Shown here: one piece after another, positions 9,359 to 22,568 of the stretch
Numbering within the stretch: the first letter of the stretch is position 1
Layout of the letters: every line of letters starts with the position of its first letter
Source of the DNA: Nocardia takedensis NBRC 100417
Lineage (GTDB): Bacteria > Actinomycetota > Actinomycetes > Mycobacteriales > Mycobacteriaceae
Reading direction: 5' to 3'
Length of the DNA: 46,914 nucleotides
Assembly: GCF_000308695.1 (NCBI RefSeq)
Contig: NZ_BAGG01000049.1
Span: forward strand, 1-46,914
Position numbers and translations under genes: made by a program
Notes under the pieces: generated by a model
The model's database searches: none
The model's input: only the letters and a program-made list of their open reading frames with translations
What the model was told of the DNA's origin: nothing

Positions 9359-9811
9359 ATGACCGCCTACCGGACCATTGTCGTCGGTACCGATGGCTCG
9401 GACTCGTCATACGTCGCCGTCGACAAGGCCGCCTCGCTGGCGGGCGCCGCCGGCGCGACCCTGGTGGTGGCCTGCGCCTACTACCCGACCGACGATCGCG
9501 ACGTCGCCGCCGCCGCGGACGTCCTCAAGGACGAGGCGTATCAGGTCCGCGGCTCCGCGCCCACCAACGAGATCCTGCGCGTGGCCCGTGACCGCGCGAC
9601 CGCCGCGGGAGCCAAGGAGATCGTGGAGCGCGCCGTGGTCGGCGAACCCGTCGACAGCCTGCTCGACCTGGTCCGGGAGGTACAGGCCGATCTGCTGGTG
9701 GTCGGCAACCGCGGCCTGAACACCTTGGCCGGGCGGCTGCTCGGCTCGGTGCCCTCCGACGTGGCGCGCAAGTCGCGCTCGGATGTGCTGATCGTCCACA
9801 CCGTCCGCTGA
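9359..9811 (+). CDS. Universal stress protein (Rv1636-like)
   Basis: A 150-residue single-domain USP with the Rossmann-like start YRTIVVGTDGSDSS. The nucleotide-binding motif G-x2-G-x9-G-S is complete in GNRGLNTLAGRLLGSVPS. Much of the sequence matches M. tuberculosis Rv1636, for example DVLKDEAY and ADLLVVGN. Rv1636 is reported to bind cAMP as well as ATP, so a role in buffering or sensing cAMP is plausible. The ATG at 9359 follows GGAGG with 6 nt. The gene ends at a very strong terminator shared with the convergent helD. Its place near uvrB and uvrA matches Rv1636. Confidence 0.93.
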   Translation: MTAYRTIVVGTDGSDSSYVAVDKAASLAGAAGATLVVACAYYPTDDRDVAAAADVLKDEAYQVRGSAPTNEILRVARDRATAAGAKEIVERAVVGEPVDSLLDLVREVQADLLVVGNRGLNTLAGRLLGSVPSDVARKSRSDVLIVHTVR

Positions 9812-9819
9812 TCGACCCC

Positions 9820-9860
9820 CGACGTCCCGCGGTGCGCCCGGCGCGCACCGCGGGACGTCG
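9820..9860. terminator. Very strong bidirectional hairpin between usp and helD
   Basis: The arms CGACGTCCCGCGGTGCGC (9820-9837) and its exact complement (9843-9860) form an 18-bp perfect stem with a 5-nt loop. It fills most of the gap between the two convergent stop codons, directly touching the helD stop. Confidence 0.92.
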
Positions 9861-12221
9861 TCATGTCCGGGCCAGTGCGGACAGCTCCGGCGGCAGGTCC
9901 TCGGTGTGCACGACGTGCAGTCGCTGGGTGGCGCGGGTCAGCGCGACGTAGAGATCGTTGCGTCCGCGCGGCGATTCGGCCACGATGCGGCCCGGCTCGA
10001 CCAGGATGACCGTGTCGAATTCCAGGCCCTTGACCTCGGCCACGGTGAGCACGCGCACCGATTCCGCGGCGAGTTCGGACAACTGGTGGACCGCGGCGTG
10101 CGGCACGATCACCGCGGTGGTTCCCGGCCCGCGTCCGCGCGCGATCGTCTCGGCCAGCGTGGCGCGCACCTCCGCGGGCGCGACCCGGTGCGCGAGCGGC
10201 GGATGACCCGATTCGCGCACCGAACGCGGCGCGGCCGCACCGGGATCGATGGCGGCCAGCACCTCGGCGGCCACGGCCATGATCTCGGCCGGGGTGCGGT
10301 AGTTCACGGTCAGCTCGGTGAGCTTCCAGCGTTGGGCCACATACGGTTCCAGCATCGCGCCCCACGAGGACGCGCCCGCGGGGTCGCCGGTCTGGGCGAC
10401 GTCGCCGACCACGGTGATCCACCGGTTCGGGATCCGGCGCATCACCATGCGCCAGGCCATCTCCGACAGTTCCTGCGCCTCGTCGACGATGACGTGCCCG
10501 TAGGTCCAGGTGCGGTCGCCCGCGGCGCGTTCGGCGGTGGTCTGCCGGGCCCGCACGTCCTGGCGTTCGGCGAGTTGACTCGCGTCGATCAGGTCGTAGG
10601 CCATCAGGATCTCGGGATCGAGTTCGTCTTCGAGGTCCTGCGGCGCGGACCCGGTGAGGATGTCGAGGGCGTCCTGCGCTTCGGCGAGTTGGGCGCGCCA
10701 GCGCTTGCGGGAGCGTTCGCGCTCCTCGGTGTCGTCCACGCCGAGCAGTTCGGCCAGTTCGTCGAGCAGGGGGGCGTCGGCGGCGCTGAATTCGCCGTCG
10801 TCCGCGCGGTGCAGTTCGGCGCGGTCCGCCGCGGCCAGGCTCGCGCCCGCGCGGTCGAGGCGCTTCGGGTCGGCGAACAGGTCGGCCAGCACCTCCTGCG
10901 GCGACAGGATCGGCCACAGTCGCCCGATCGCCGCCTGCACTTCCGCGTCGGCCTTCATCTCGTCGCGGATCTCGGCCAGGTCGGTGCGGCTGAGCAGACT
11001 CGGTCCGCCGGACAGGTCCGCGCCCATGGTCTGGGCGAGTTGATCGGTCAGCGCGTCGATGACCGAGGTCGCGAAGATCGGGCGGGCCAGGTTGTGCGGG
11101 CGGCGCGAGGAGCGGGCCCGGCCGCGCGCCTTGGTGGCGATCTTTCGGTCGAGGGTGACCGGGTAGCCGTCGAAGGTCAGCGCGATCGGCTGCGCCGGGA
11201 TCTCCTGCCGGTCGCGGACCGCCTGTTTGAGCACCTCCAGGATCGCCGAGGACCCTTTGACCTCCCCGGCCCGCAGCGAGTCCTCGCGGGTCGCCTTCAC
11301 GCCCGGATACAGATCGCCGATGGTGGACAGCAGCACGCCGGTCTCGCCGAGGGAGGGCAGCACCTGGCCGATGTAGTCGAGGAAGGTGGCGTTGGGGCCG
11401 ATGATCAGCACGCCCGCCTTGGCCAGTTGCTGGCGGAAGGTGTAGAGCAGGTAGGCGGCGCGGTGCAGCGCCACGGCCGTCTTGCCGGTGCCGGGACCGC
11501 CCTGCACGACCAGCACGCTCTTGTGCTCGGAGCGGATGATCGCGTCCTGCTCGCTCTGGATGGTCTCCACGATGTCGTTCATGTGGCCGGTGCGCGCGGC
11601 GTTGAGCGCGGTCAGCAGCGCGCTCTCGCTGCCCACGCCGCCCGCGTCCTCGACGGTGCCCGCGCGACGGGCGGCGGCCAGGTCCAGGTATTCGTCGTTG
11701 ACCGCCGTGACCCGCCGGTTGCGGGTGCGCAGGTGCCTGCGCCGGACGACGCCGTCCGGCGCGGCGGTGGTGGCCAGGTAGAACGGCCGGGCCAGCGGGG
11801 CGCGCCAGTCCAGCAGCAGCGGTTCGTAGTCGTCTTTCTCGTCGAGGATGCCGAGCCTGCCGATGTAGCGGCTCTCGCCGTCGCCGTCGGCGGGGTCGGT
11901 GCTGCCGTCCAGATCGATGCGCCCGAAGCACAGGCCGTGCTCGGCGGCATCGTATTTGGCCAGGTCCTCGGTGTAGAGCTGGGTGAACGACTCGCGTTCG
12001 GTGCGGGCCTGCGGGGTGCCGCCGGTCTCCAGCAGCACCGTCGACAGGCGTTTCTGGGCGTAGGCGCGCATCTCGTCGAGTCGCTCGTAGAGCAGGCTCA
12101 GGTGCGACTGCTCGTGGGCCAGGTCGGCGTCGGGGTCCGCCGGCCGCGCGGGGCTGTCGCGCTCGGGCGTGCCCGCGTCGCCGTCGCGTTCGGCACGGTC
12201 CTGGGTGAGGCGGTCGGGCAC
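9861..12221 (-). CDS. helD: HelD-type ATPase, RNA polymerase recycling factor
   Basis: A 786-residue UvrD/Rep-like (SF1) protein of the HelD family, which pries stalled RNA polymerase off nucleic acid. An N-terminal coiled-coil arm (residues 35-90) carries the segment that enters the polymerase secondary channel. The HelD-specific domain follows (LLLDWRAPLARPFYLATT, DEYLDLAAARR). Walker A is GGPGTGKTAVALHRAAYLLY (241-260), the HelD signature. Later come the Walker B region HVIVDEAQELSEMAWRMVMR and motif VI (LYVALTRATQRLHVVH). The start is GTG at 12221 with AAGGAG 7 nt upstream. Some actinobacterial HelD proteins are linked to rifampicin tolerance; whether this one has that role cannot be read from sequence. 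Confidence 0.93.
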   Translation of the reverse strand: MPDRLTQDRAERDGDAGTPERDSPARPADPDADLAHEQSHLSLLYERLDEMRAYAQKRLSTVLLETGGTPQARTERESFTQLYTEDLAKYDAAEHGLCFGRIDLDGSTDPADGDGESRYIGRLGILDEKDDYEPLLLDWRAPLARPFYLATTAAPDGVVRRRHLRTRNRRVTAVNDEYLDLAAARRAGTVEDAGGVGSESALLTALNAARTGHMNDIVETIQSEQDAIIRSEHKSVLVVQGGPGTGKTAVALHRAAYLLYTFRQQLAKAGVLIIGPNATFLDYIGQVLPSLGETGVLLSTIGDLYPGVKATREDSLRAGEVKGSSAILEVLKQAVRDRQEIPAQPIALTFDGYPVTLDRKIATKARGRARSSRRPHNLARPIFATSVIDALTDQLAQTMGADLSGGPSLLSRTDLAEIRDEMKADAEVQAAIGRLWPILSPQEVLADLFADPKRLDRAGASLAAADRAELHRADDGEFSAADAPLLDELAELLGVDDTEERERSRKRWRAQLAEAQDALDILTGSAPQDLEDELDPEILMAYDLIDASQLAERQDVRARQTTAERAAGDRTWTYGHVIVDEAQELSEMAWRMVMRRIPNRWITVVGDVAQTGDPAGASSWGAMLEPYVAQRWKLTELTVNYRTPAEIMAVAAEVLAAIDPGAAAPRSVRESGHPPLAHRVAPAEVRATLAETIARGRGPGTTAVIVPHAAVHQLSELAAESVRVLTVAEVKGLEFDTVILVEPGRIVAESPRGRNDLYVALTRATQRLHVVHTEDLPPELSALART

Positions 12222-12349
12222 GCTGGACTCCTTGTCACCGCGAGGGGGTGCGCGACGGGGTTGCGCGCACGAGTGAAAACAGAGTTGTCGAGCTTACTGC
12301 GGATCGGCGGGTCGCGCCGCCCGCGCAGGTCGGGGGCCTGTCGGAGGTC

Positions 12350-13699
12350 TCAGGAGGCGTGGGTGCTGTTCGGACGCAGACCCGCGCCGAGCGCGCCGTC
12401 GCGGTGGCCGGTGGATTTGGCGCGATACATCGCCAGATCGGCGTCGTGCAGGACCGCCTCGGGGGTGCGGTGATCGTCGGAGGCCAGGCCGGTGACGCCG
12501 ATGGAGGCGTTGACCTCGATGCGGTGGCCGCGCGCGATGATCGGTTCGGCCATCGTGGTGTGCAACCGCTCGACCAGCGCGTCCACGTCGAGCCTGCGCG
12601 GACCGCCGGACAGCAGCACCAGGAATTCGTCGCCGCCCAGGCGTCCGACCAGGTCGTCGGCGCGCAGGGCGCGCTGCAACCGCTGGGCCACGATCTGCAG
12701 GACGGTGTCACCGATGGCGTGACCGAGGCTGTCGTTGATCGCCTTGAAGCCGTCGAGGTCGATGAACATCACCGTCGAGACCGGCAGATCCTCGCTGGTG
12801 GCCAGCGCGGCCGCCAACTGCGACAGGATCAGCGACCGGTTGGCCAGCCCGGTCAGCGAATCGTGGGTCGCCTGGTATTCCAGCTGTCGTCTGCTGGCCC
12901 GGAACTCGGTGATGTCGGCGAAGGAGGACACCGCCGAGGACCGCGGATCGTCGGGGTTGAGCAGGCGACTGCTGCCCGAGAGCCAACGCCGCTGACCGTC
13001 CTGGCGGTCGACGCCGAAGACGTAGCCGGTGATCGTCTCGCCGGTGGCCAGTGTGCGGGCGACCGGATGCCGGGTGGGCGGCAGCGGCCGGGCGTTGGCG
13101 TCGAGCAGCACCATCGGCAGTTCGTCGATGGTGCGCCCGGTCAGGTCGCCGGGGCCCTGCTCGCTGCCGAAGATGCGTCCGGCGGCGGGGTTGGCCGATT
13201 CGATGCGACCGGTGCGGTCGATGACGACCACGCCTTCCTCGAGCTGGGAGACCACGGTGGTGAAGTGCTGTTCGGCGCGCCGCGCGGCCGCTTCGGCGGC
13301 GCGCTGGGCGGTCAGGTCGTGGATGACCACCTGGTAGGCGAGTCGGTCCAACCACGGCGTGCGCACCGAGACCGTCTCGACCTGCACGAATTCGCCGTCC
13401 AGGCGCAGCAGCGTCATCTCGGTGGGATCGGAGGCCGCGCCCTCGGTGTCGATCTGGCCGATGCGGTCGAGCATGGCGGGGACCGAGCGCGGGTGGACGA
13501 AGCGGGTCAGCGGTTGGCCGATCAGTTCCTCGGCGTCCTCGGCGGCGAGCAGGCGGACGGTGGCCGGGTTGACGTAGACGATCCGACCGCCCTCGTGCAC
13601 GCAGATCCCGTCGGGGGTGTGCTCGACCAGGGATCGGTAGCGCTGCGCGAGTTGCTCGGCGGTGTCCGCCGAGCGCTCGGCTGCCCTGTCCTCACCCAC
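12350..13699 (-). CDS. PAS-PAS-GGDEF diguanylate cyclase
   Basis: A 449-residue cytoplasmic protein. Two PAS domains lie at about 20-130 (LVEHTPDGICVHEGGRIVYV) and 140-265 (VVSQLEEGVVVIDRTGRIES), the second ending in a PAC motif. The GGDEF domain spans about 275-435. The active-site loop is intact (RLGGDEFLVLL, GGDEF at 355-359), and an RxxD inhibitory site (RADD, 346-349) lies five residues before it, so c-di-GMP synthesis with product inhibition is expected. No EAL domain is present. The start is GTG at 13699; the ribosome site is weak. It lies 128 bp upstream of helD on the same strand. The PAS ligand (heme, flavin or none) cannot be seen. Confidence 0.92.
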   Translation of the reverse strand: MGEDRAAERSADTAEQLAQRYRSLVEHTPDGICVHEGGRIVYVNPATVRLLAAEDAEELIGQPLTRFVHPRSVPAMLDRIGQIDTEGAASDPTEMTLLRLDGEFVQVETVSVRTPWLDRLAYQVVIHDLTAQRAAEAAARRAEQHFTTVVSQLEEGVVVIDRTGRIESANPAAGRIFGSEQGPGDLTGRTIDELPMVLLDANARPLPPTRHPVARTLATGETITGYVFGVDRQDGQRRWLSGSSRLLNPDDPRSSAVSSFADITEFRASRRQLEYQATHDSLTGLANRSLILSQLAAALATSEDLPVSTVMFIDLDGFKAINDSLGHAIGDTVLQIVAQRLQRALRADDLVGRLGGDEFLVLLSGGPRRLDVDALVERLHTTMAEPIIARGHRIEVNASIGVTGLASDDHRTPEAVLHDADLAMYRAKSTGHRDGALGAGLRPNSTHAS

Positions 13700-13813
13700 T
13701 CGTCAACCCCCGATCGTCGACCGTTTCCGGATACCCGCCGCGCAGATTCGACCTGATTCCGAGGTGCACGAGATCACACCGACTCTATTGTTTCGCTCAC
13801 AACTGGGCGTTCC

Positions 13814-13841
13814 ATCATGACTTGTCCGGCTCGATCATGAC
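13814..13841 (+). promoter_or_regulatory. Direct repeat upstream of the ketosynthase gene
   Basis: ATCATGAC occurs twice (13814-13821 and 13834-13841), 20 bp apart start to start, that is two helical turns on the same face. It lies 72-99 bp upstream of the ketosynthase start. A regulator site is possible. Confidence 0.35.
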
Positions 13842-13912
13842 AGAGAACCCGACGTTCTCGCCCGGTCCGAACCGATCCCGATATCGCGGAGACACCGTAG
13901 AGGAGCCACCTG

Positions 13913-15103
13913 ATGTCCGGCGCCACCCCATCCACCGTAGAGCACGCGCGCGATCGCCCGGCGATCGCCGGGATCGGGGCGGTCACGGGGTACGGATGGG
14001 ATCGCGAGGCACTGTGGCGGGGGCTGGTCGAGGGACGGTCCGCGGCCACCTTCGAGCCCGGCTACGGCCTGGACGGCAGCGATCACGGCTGGGTGGCGCT
14101 GGTGCCGGAGGGCGGCGACCCGGCGATCGGCGGCAGTCGCTACGGCCGCGCGGTGCACGCCTCGGTGCGCGAGGCGGTCGCCGACGCGCGGTCGCGAGGT
14201 TGGCGTCCGGGGCGCACGGTGGGCTTGGTGCAGGGGTTCGTCCTGGGCGACGTCGCCAACTGGCGGGAGTTCTATCTGCGCGACGACGGCCGCCGTCGGT
14301 CCCGGGATTTCCTGCGTCTACTCCCCTCGACGCCGCTGTCGGTGCTCATGCAGGAATACGGCTGGCGCGGCCCGTCGATGAACGTCTCCGCGGCGTGCAG
14401 TTCGGCCAACGCGGCGCTGCTCACCGCCCGGATGTGGCTGGACCACGGCCTGGCCGACGACGTGATCTGCGTCGCGAGCGACCTGTCGGCGACCCCCGAA
14501 CTGGTCGAGCACTTCGTCCGGATGGGCGCGGCCGTCGCCGACGACGAACCGCTGCGGGTCTCGCGGCCGTTCCAGCAGGGCAGTCGCGGATTCAGCATGG
14601 GGGAGGCGTCGGTGGCGTTCGTGCTGAGCCGCACCGTCGACCGCCCCTACGCCCGGGTGCTCGGCGGCGCGATGACCAACGACGCCTACCACGTGGTGTC
14701 GGTGGAACCCGGTCACGAGAACATCCTGGAATGCGCGCGACTGGCCTTGGCCGACGCCGGGGTCCGGGCGTGGGAGGTCGACTATTTCAACGCCCACGGC
14801 ACCGGAACCCGCCAGTGCGACGACGCCGAACGCGACCTGCTCGCCCGGGTCTTCGCCGACAAACCGTGGGTGTATTCGGTCAAACCGCTGGTCGGCCACT
14901 GCCAGGGCGCGTCGGCGGGCGTGGAACTCGCGGTGGCGGCGCTCGGCTACGAACGCGGTCTGGTGCCCGCCGCGCCGATCGTCGCGCCCGCCTACGAACG
15001 GTTGCTCGACGGCGTGCACCCGTTCGGCGGCGGGATCACCGCGAAATTGGCGCTCGGCATGGGCGGGCACAACTCGATGGTGCTGATCGGTCCGCCGGAC
15101 TGA
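13913..15103 (+). CDS. Stand-alone beta-ketoacyl-ACP synthase (KAS II-like)
   Basis: A 396-residue condensing enzyme with a complete Cys-His-His triad: Cys162 in SAACSSANAAL, His295 in HGTGT and His329 in VGHCQGAS. It is expected to perform decarboxylative Claisen condensation on ACP-bound acyl chains. The C-terminus ends with the usual GGHNSMVL strand. Similarity to FabF-type and type II polyketide ketosynthases is general; the middle region (GSRYGRAVHASVREAVADAR) is divergent. No ACP, ketoreductase or chain-length factor lies nearby, so it is an orphan gene. The ATG at 13913 follows AGAGGAG at 7 nt. The chain it elongates is unknown. Confidence 0.88.
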   Translation: MSGATPSTVEHARDRPAIAGIGAVTGYGWDREALWRGLVEGRSAATFEPGYGLDGSDHGWVALVPEGGDPAIGGSRYGRAVHASVREAVADARSRGWRPGRTVGLVQGFVLGDVANWREFYLRDDGRRRSRDFLRLLPSTPLSVLMQEYGWRGPSMNVSAACSSANAALLTARMWLDHGLADDVICVASDLSATPELVEHFVRMGAAVADDEPLRVSRPFQQGSRGFSMGEASVAFVLSRTVDRPYARVLGGAMTNDAYHVVSVEPGHENILECARLALADAGVRAWEVDYFNAHGTGTRQCDDAERDLLARVFADKPWVYSVKPLVGHCQGASAGVELAVAALGYERGLVPAAPIVAPAYERLLDGVHPFGGGITAKLALGMGGHNSMVLIGPPD

Positions 15104-15146
15104 CCGCCGGTCGGTCGGGAGAGGAAGGTCGTGCGGGCGGCGACGG

Positions 15147-16997
<1,851 letters not shown>

Positions 16998-17017
16998 TTA
17001 GAGAGCAGAGGTGTCCT

Positions 17018-17803
17018 ATGAATTCGTCGCAGCCGTTGTACCTTTCGGAGCAGTGGACCACTGCCTCCGATCCCGATCTCGCCGTCACCACCCGCGGCGC
17101 CGTGCCGCCCGCCGACGTCACCAGAGCCGTGCGCGCCATCGGACGGGTGCTGCGCCGTCACCACCTCGACGTCCCCGCCAGGGTACGGGTCACCGCCCCG
17201 GAGGACCACGACCAGCCCACCGTCGTGCAGGCCAACATCCGGATGCACGACGTGCCCACCCGGGTCCAGGTCACCGGCCCGCGCGGCTTCGCCGTCACCT
17301 TCGCGGTGGAACGACTCGACCGCCAGATCACCCGACTGGCCTCCAACGAATCCCGCTGCTGGCCCGATCCGGCCCGGCCGCCGCTGGCCCGGATCACCGA
17401 CCCGCGCCCGATCACCCGCCGCAAGGAATGCGCGCTGCTGACCGGAACCCCCGAGGAGGCCACCTCGGTGATGGACGCGATGGACTACGACTCCTACCTG
17501 TTCACCGACGCCGAATCCGGTGAGGACGCGCTGGTCTGCTGGGCCGACCCGGTCGGTGTGGTGCTGGCTCGCCAGCGCGCGAGTTTCGCGCCCGCCGCCC
17601 CGGCGGAACGGCCGCTGACCGCGAGCGCGCTGCCGGTCAGCGTGCGCCCGGACCCGACGCCCACGCTCACCGAGGCCGAGGCGGCCACCTGGCTGTGCCG
17701 CGCGGGCCTGCCGTTCCTGTTCTTCACCGACGAGCGCACCGGACGCGGCACCCTGCTCTACCGTCGCTACGACGGCGATCTCACCGTCGTCGTTCCCGCC
17801 TGA
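17018..17803 (+). CDS. Ribosome hibernation factor, Rv0079/RafH-like
   Basis: A 261-residue protein close to M. tuberculosis Rv0079, the DosR-regulon dormancy-associated translation inhibitor, and to the hypoxia ribosome factor RafH. The N-terminal half (about 25-110) is a divergent S30AE/HPF domain (RAVRAIGRVLRRH, VQANIRMHDVPTRVQV, AVERLDRQITRL). Two copies of the HPF C-terminal domain follow: TSVMDAMDYDSYLFTDAESG (about 150-170) and GLPFLFFTDERTGRGTLLY (about 230-250). These shared blocks make the assignment strong. It should bind 70S ribosomes and silence translation under low oxygen. The ATG at 17018 is preceded by AGAGCAGAGG-like purines. The DevR-box-like site 62 bp upstream and the flanking devS and devR genes support hypoxic control. 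Confidence 0.9.
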   Translation: MNSSQPLYLSEQWTTASDPDLAVTTRGAVPPADVTRAVRAIGRVLRRHHLDVPARVRVTAPEDHDQPTVVQANIRMHDVPTRVQVTGPRGFAVTFAVERLDRQITRLASNESRCWPDPARPPLARITDPRPITRRKECALLTGTPEEATSVMDAMDYDSYLFTDAESGEDALVCWADPVGVVLARQRASFAPAAPAERPLTASALPVSVRPDPTPTLTEAEAATWLCRAGLPFLFFTDERTGRGTLLYRRYDGDLTVVVPA

Positions 17804-17838
17804 ACCTTCGGCGCCGCCGGTCCCGCCCGCCGCGCCGG

Positions 17839-18489
17839 TCACGACTGCCGCGCCGATCCCGGATCCTCGAGTCGTGAGGCCAGCACCGCCGCCTGGGTGC
17901 GCCGCTCCATCCCGAGTTTGGCCAGCAGTCGGGAGACGTAGTTCTTGACCGTCTTCTCCGCCAGGAACATCCGCGCCGCGATCTGGCGATTGGTCAGACC
18001 TTCGCCGAGCAGGGCGAGCAGTCGCCGCTCCTGATCGGTCAGCCCCGCCAGCGGGCCGCCCTCGTCGACGCCGCCGCGCAGTCGCGCCTTGAGCGCCGCC
18101 GCGGCCCGGTTGTCCAGCAGTGAGCGCCCCGAGCCGATCGCCTTGATCGCCTCCGCGAGTTCCATGCCCTTGATGTTCTTCACCACATAGCCGCTCGCGC
18201 CCGCCAGGATCGCGTCGAGCATGGCGTGCTCGTCGGTGTAGGAGGTCAGGATCAGACAGCGCAGGCCCTCGGTCCCCGCGAGCAGATCGCGGCACAGTTC
18301 GATGCCGTTGCCGTCGGGTAGGCGCACGTCGAGCACCGCGACGTCGGGTCGGGCCGCGGCGATACCGGTCATCGCGTGGGCCACATCGCCCGCTTCGCCG
18401 ATCACGCTGAGTTCGGGATCACTGTCGATCAGATCGATCAGGCCACGCCGCACGATCTCGTGGTCGTCGACCAGGAACACCTTGATCAC
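17839..18489 (-). CDS. devR: DevR/DosR-like NarL-family response regulator
   Basis: A 216-residue protein. The receiver domain holds Asp8/Asp9, the phospho-acceptor Asp54 ([11 protein letters not shown]), Thr82 (ILTSY) and Lys104 (YVVKNIKG), the same numbers as in M. tuberculosis DevR. The LuxR-type HTH ([20 protein letters not shown], then [20 protein letters not shown]) also matches. The GTG at 18489 is chosen because GGGAGG lies 6 nt upstream and the protein then starts [10 protein letters not shown]. It is convergent with the hibernation factor gene, 35 bp between stops, and is presumably phosphorylated by the kinase at 15147. It probably acts on the DevR-box-like site at 16937. Confidence 0.93.
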   Translation of the reverse strand: MIKVFLVDDHEIVRRGLIDLIDSDPELSVIGEAGDVAHAMTGIAAARPDVAVLDVRLPDGNGIELCRDLLAGTEGLRCLILTSYTDEHAMLDAILAGASGYVVKNIKGMELAEAIKAIGSGRSLLDNRAAAALKARLRGGVDEGGPLAGLTDQERRLLALLGEGLTNRQIAARMFLAEKTVKNYVSRLLAKLGMERRTQAAVLASRLEDPGSARQS

Positions 18490-18916
18490 GCTCGCCTCCC
18501 AGCGATTTCGAACCCCCGGCACGTCCCGCCCTCGCGAGCGCCCCCTACGGTTCTGCCCCGTATCACCGTAGCGCCGGCGGCGGGCCCGGTGTCGCGAAAT
18601 CGTTGCTGGAGGCGAGCATCACCCGGCCGCGCGCGAACAGCGGGGATAGTCTGGAAAGCGCGCGTGACCCGCCGTGTCCGATCCGCCGGGCCGCCGACGC
18701 GCGAGCGCGGCCCGCGCGAAACCCGACGGGGACGGTTCGCGGGCGCGGGAGCGGGGTAACGCCGACCCACGGAACTTGTCGGTGGTCGCGCCTAGCATGT
18801 CGGCGGGGGTACGCCCGGGGACTGCCGCGCAGGTCGGCGGCAGGTCCGGGCGGGCGCGCGCTCGAGCGAACGTCGCGTGGATCGAACATCGAGACGAATG
18901 AGAAGGGACTCACCTG
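18490..18916. promoter_or_regulatory. devR-uvrA intergenic region
   Basis: 427 bp with no supported gene, between two divergent genes. It contains a 7-bp inverted repeat CTACGGT (18545-18551) and ACCGTAG (18565-18571), centred 69 bp upstream of the devR start, a possible operator. A TAGCAT -10-like box lies at 18793-18798 on the uvrA side. TCGAAC-N4-AGACGA (18882-18897) matches only one full half of the mycobacterial LexA box (TCGAAC-N4-GTTCGA), so SOS control of uvrA is possible but weakly supported. Confidence 0.4.
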
Positions 18917-22039
<3,123 letters not shown>

Positions 22040-22051
22040 TCCGTGCGCGGG

Positions 22052-22092
22052 AGCGGTCGTCCCGGTGAACCACGGTTCCCGGGGCGGCCGCT
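22052..22092 (+). terminator. uvrA terminator hairpin
   Basis: A stem of about 18 bp (AGCGGTCGTCCCGG..GAAC against GTTCCCGGGGCGGCCGCT) with two G-U wobbles, one bulge and the loop CACG. It starts 13 bp after the uvrA stop. It separates uvrA from the micropeptide genes. Confidence 0.85.
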
Positions 22093-22209
22093 TCGGCGTT
22101 CGTCCGCGACGCGTGCGCCGCGGAGCGCGCCACGCTGTCGGGTGACAGGGTCGCGGGCTGTCTATTCCACAGGGGTGACGTGGGCAGGACTGTGAGTGCG
22201 CCGAAAACC

Positions 22210-22240
22210 GGGACAAAAGTGAAATAGGCGTGTGTAAGAT
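22210..22240 (+). promoter_or_regulatory. Candidate promoter of the micropeptide genes
   Basis: TAAGAT (22235-22240) fits the TAnnnT -10 pattern. GGGACA (22210-22215) is a weak -35 at 19 bp. A start near 22247 would give a leader of about 68 nt rich in CCGGT repeats before the first micropeptide. The region 22093-22314 has no other gene. Confidence 0.4.
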
Positions 22241-22314
22241 CGCCCTACCTGTCCGGTAGCGATCGGGCAGCGGCCTTGTGTGAACCGGGATACCGGTGTG
22301 AGAAAGGAAGTCCC

Positions 22315-22404
22315 ATGGAAGGCGTCGACATCGGCGCGCTGGTCGCCACGATCCTGCAGTTCCTCGGCACCGGCTCGTCCATCAACTACACCCCCGGCGC
22401 CTGA
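22315..22404 (+). CDS. Micropeptide 1 of a tandem pair (29 aa)
   Basis: The ATG at 22315 is preceded by GAAAGGAAG at about 4-5 nt. The peptide has a short acidic N-terminus (MEGVD), a hydrophobic helix-prone stretch (IGALVATILQFLG) and a polar tail GSSINYTPGA. It has no signal peptide, no Cys and no basic residue. The tail matches that of the next micropeptide (GSSI-x2-TPG-x-stop), and both genes have the same ribosome site, so they are almost surely duplicates under selection. I do not recognise the family. Size, helicity, tandem order and a Ser-rich segment recall corynebacterial PorA/PorH, small O-mycoloylated outer-membrane peptides made without a signal sequence; this is analogy only. 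A small toxin or membrane-active peptide is an alternative. Confidence 0.75.
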   Translation: MEGVDIGALVATILQFLGTGSSINYTPGA

Positions 22405-22429
22405 GCGCGCTCTCGAAAGGAAGCACCAC

Positions 22430-22525
22430 ATGGACACCGGAAGCGCGGGTTTCACTGCCCTCTTCACGGCCCTGGCCAACATGATCAGCAGCGGCTCATC
22501 CATCTCGGTGACCCCCGGACAGTGA
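22430..22525 (+). CDS. Micropeptide 2 of a tandem pair (31 aa)
   Basis: The ATG at 22430 lies 25 nt after the stop of micropeptide 1 and is preceded by GAAAGGAAG, identical to its neighbour's ribosome site. The peptide has an acidic start (MDTGSAG), an amphipathic helix-prone segment (FTALFTALANMISS) and the tail GSSISVTPGQ. Compared with micropeptide 1 the helix sequence differs while the tail is kept, the pattern expected if the tail carries a recognition or modification site. The two are probably co-transcribed and may act as a pair. The downstream gene at 22569 is convergent, with 43 bp between stops. Confidence 0.75.
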   Translation: MDTGSAGFTALFTALANMISSGSSISVTPGQ

Positions 22526-22568
22526 CCCGTGGGGCGGGGTCGGCGCGCGGCCGGCCCCGCCGTCGCGT

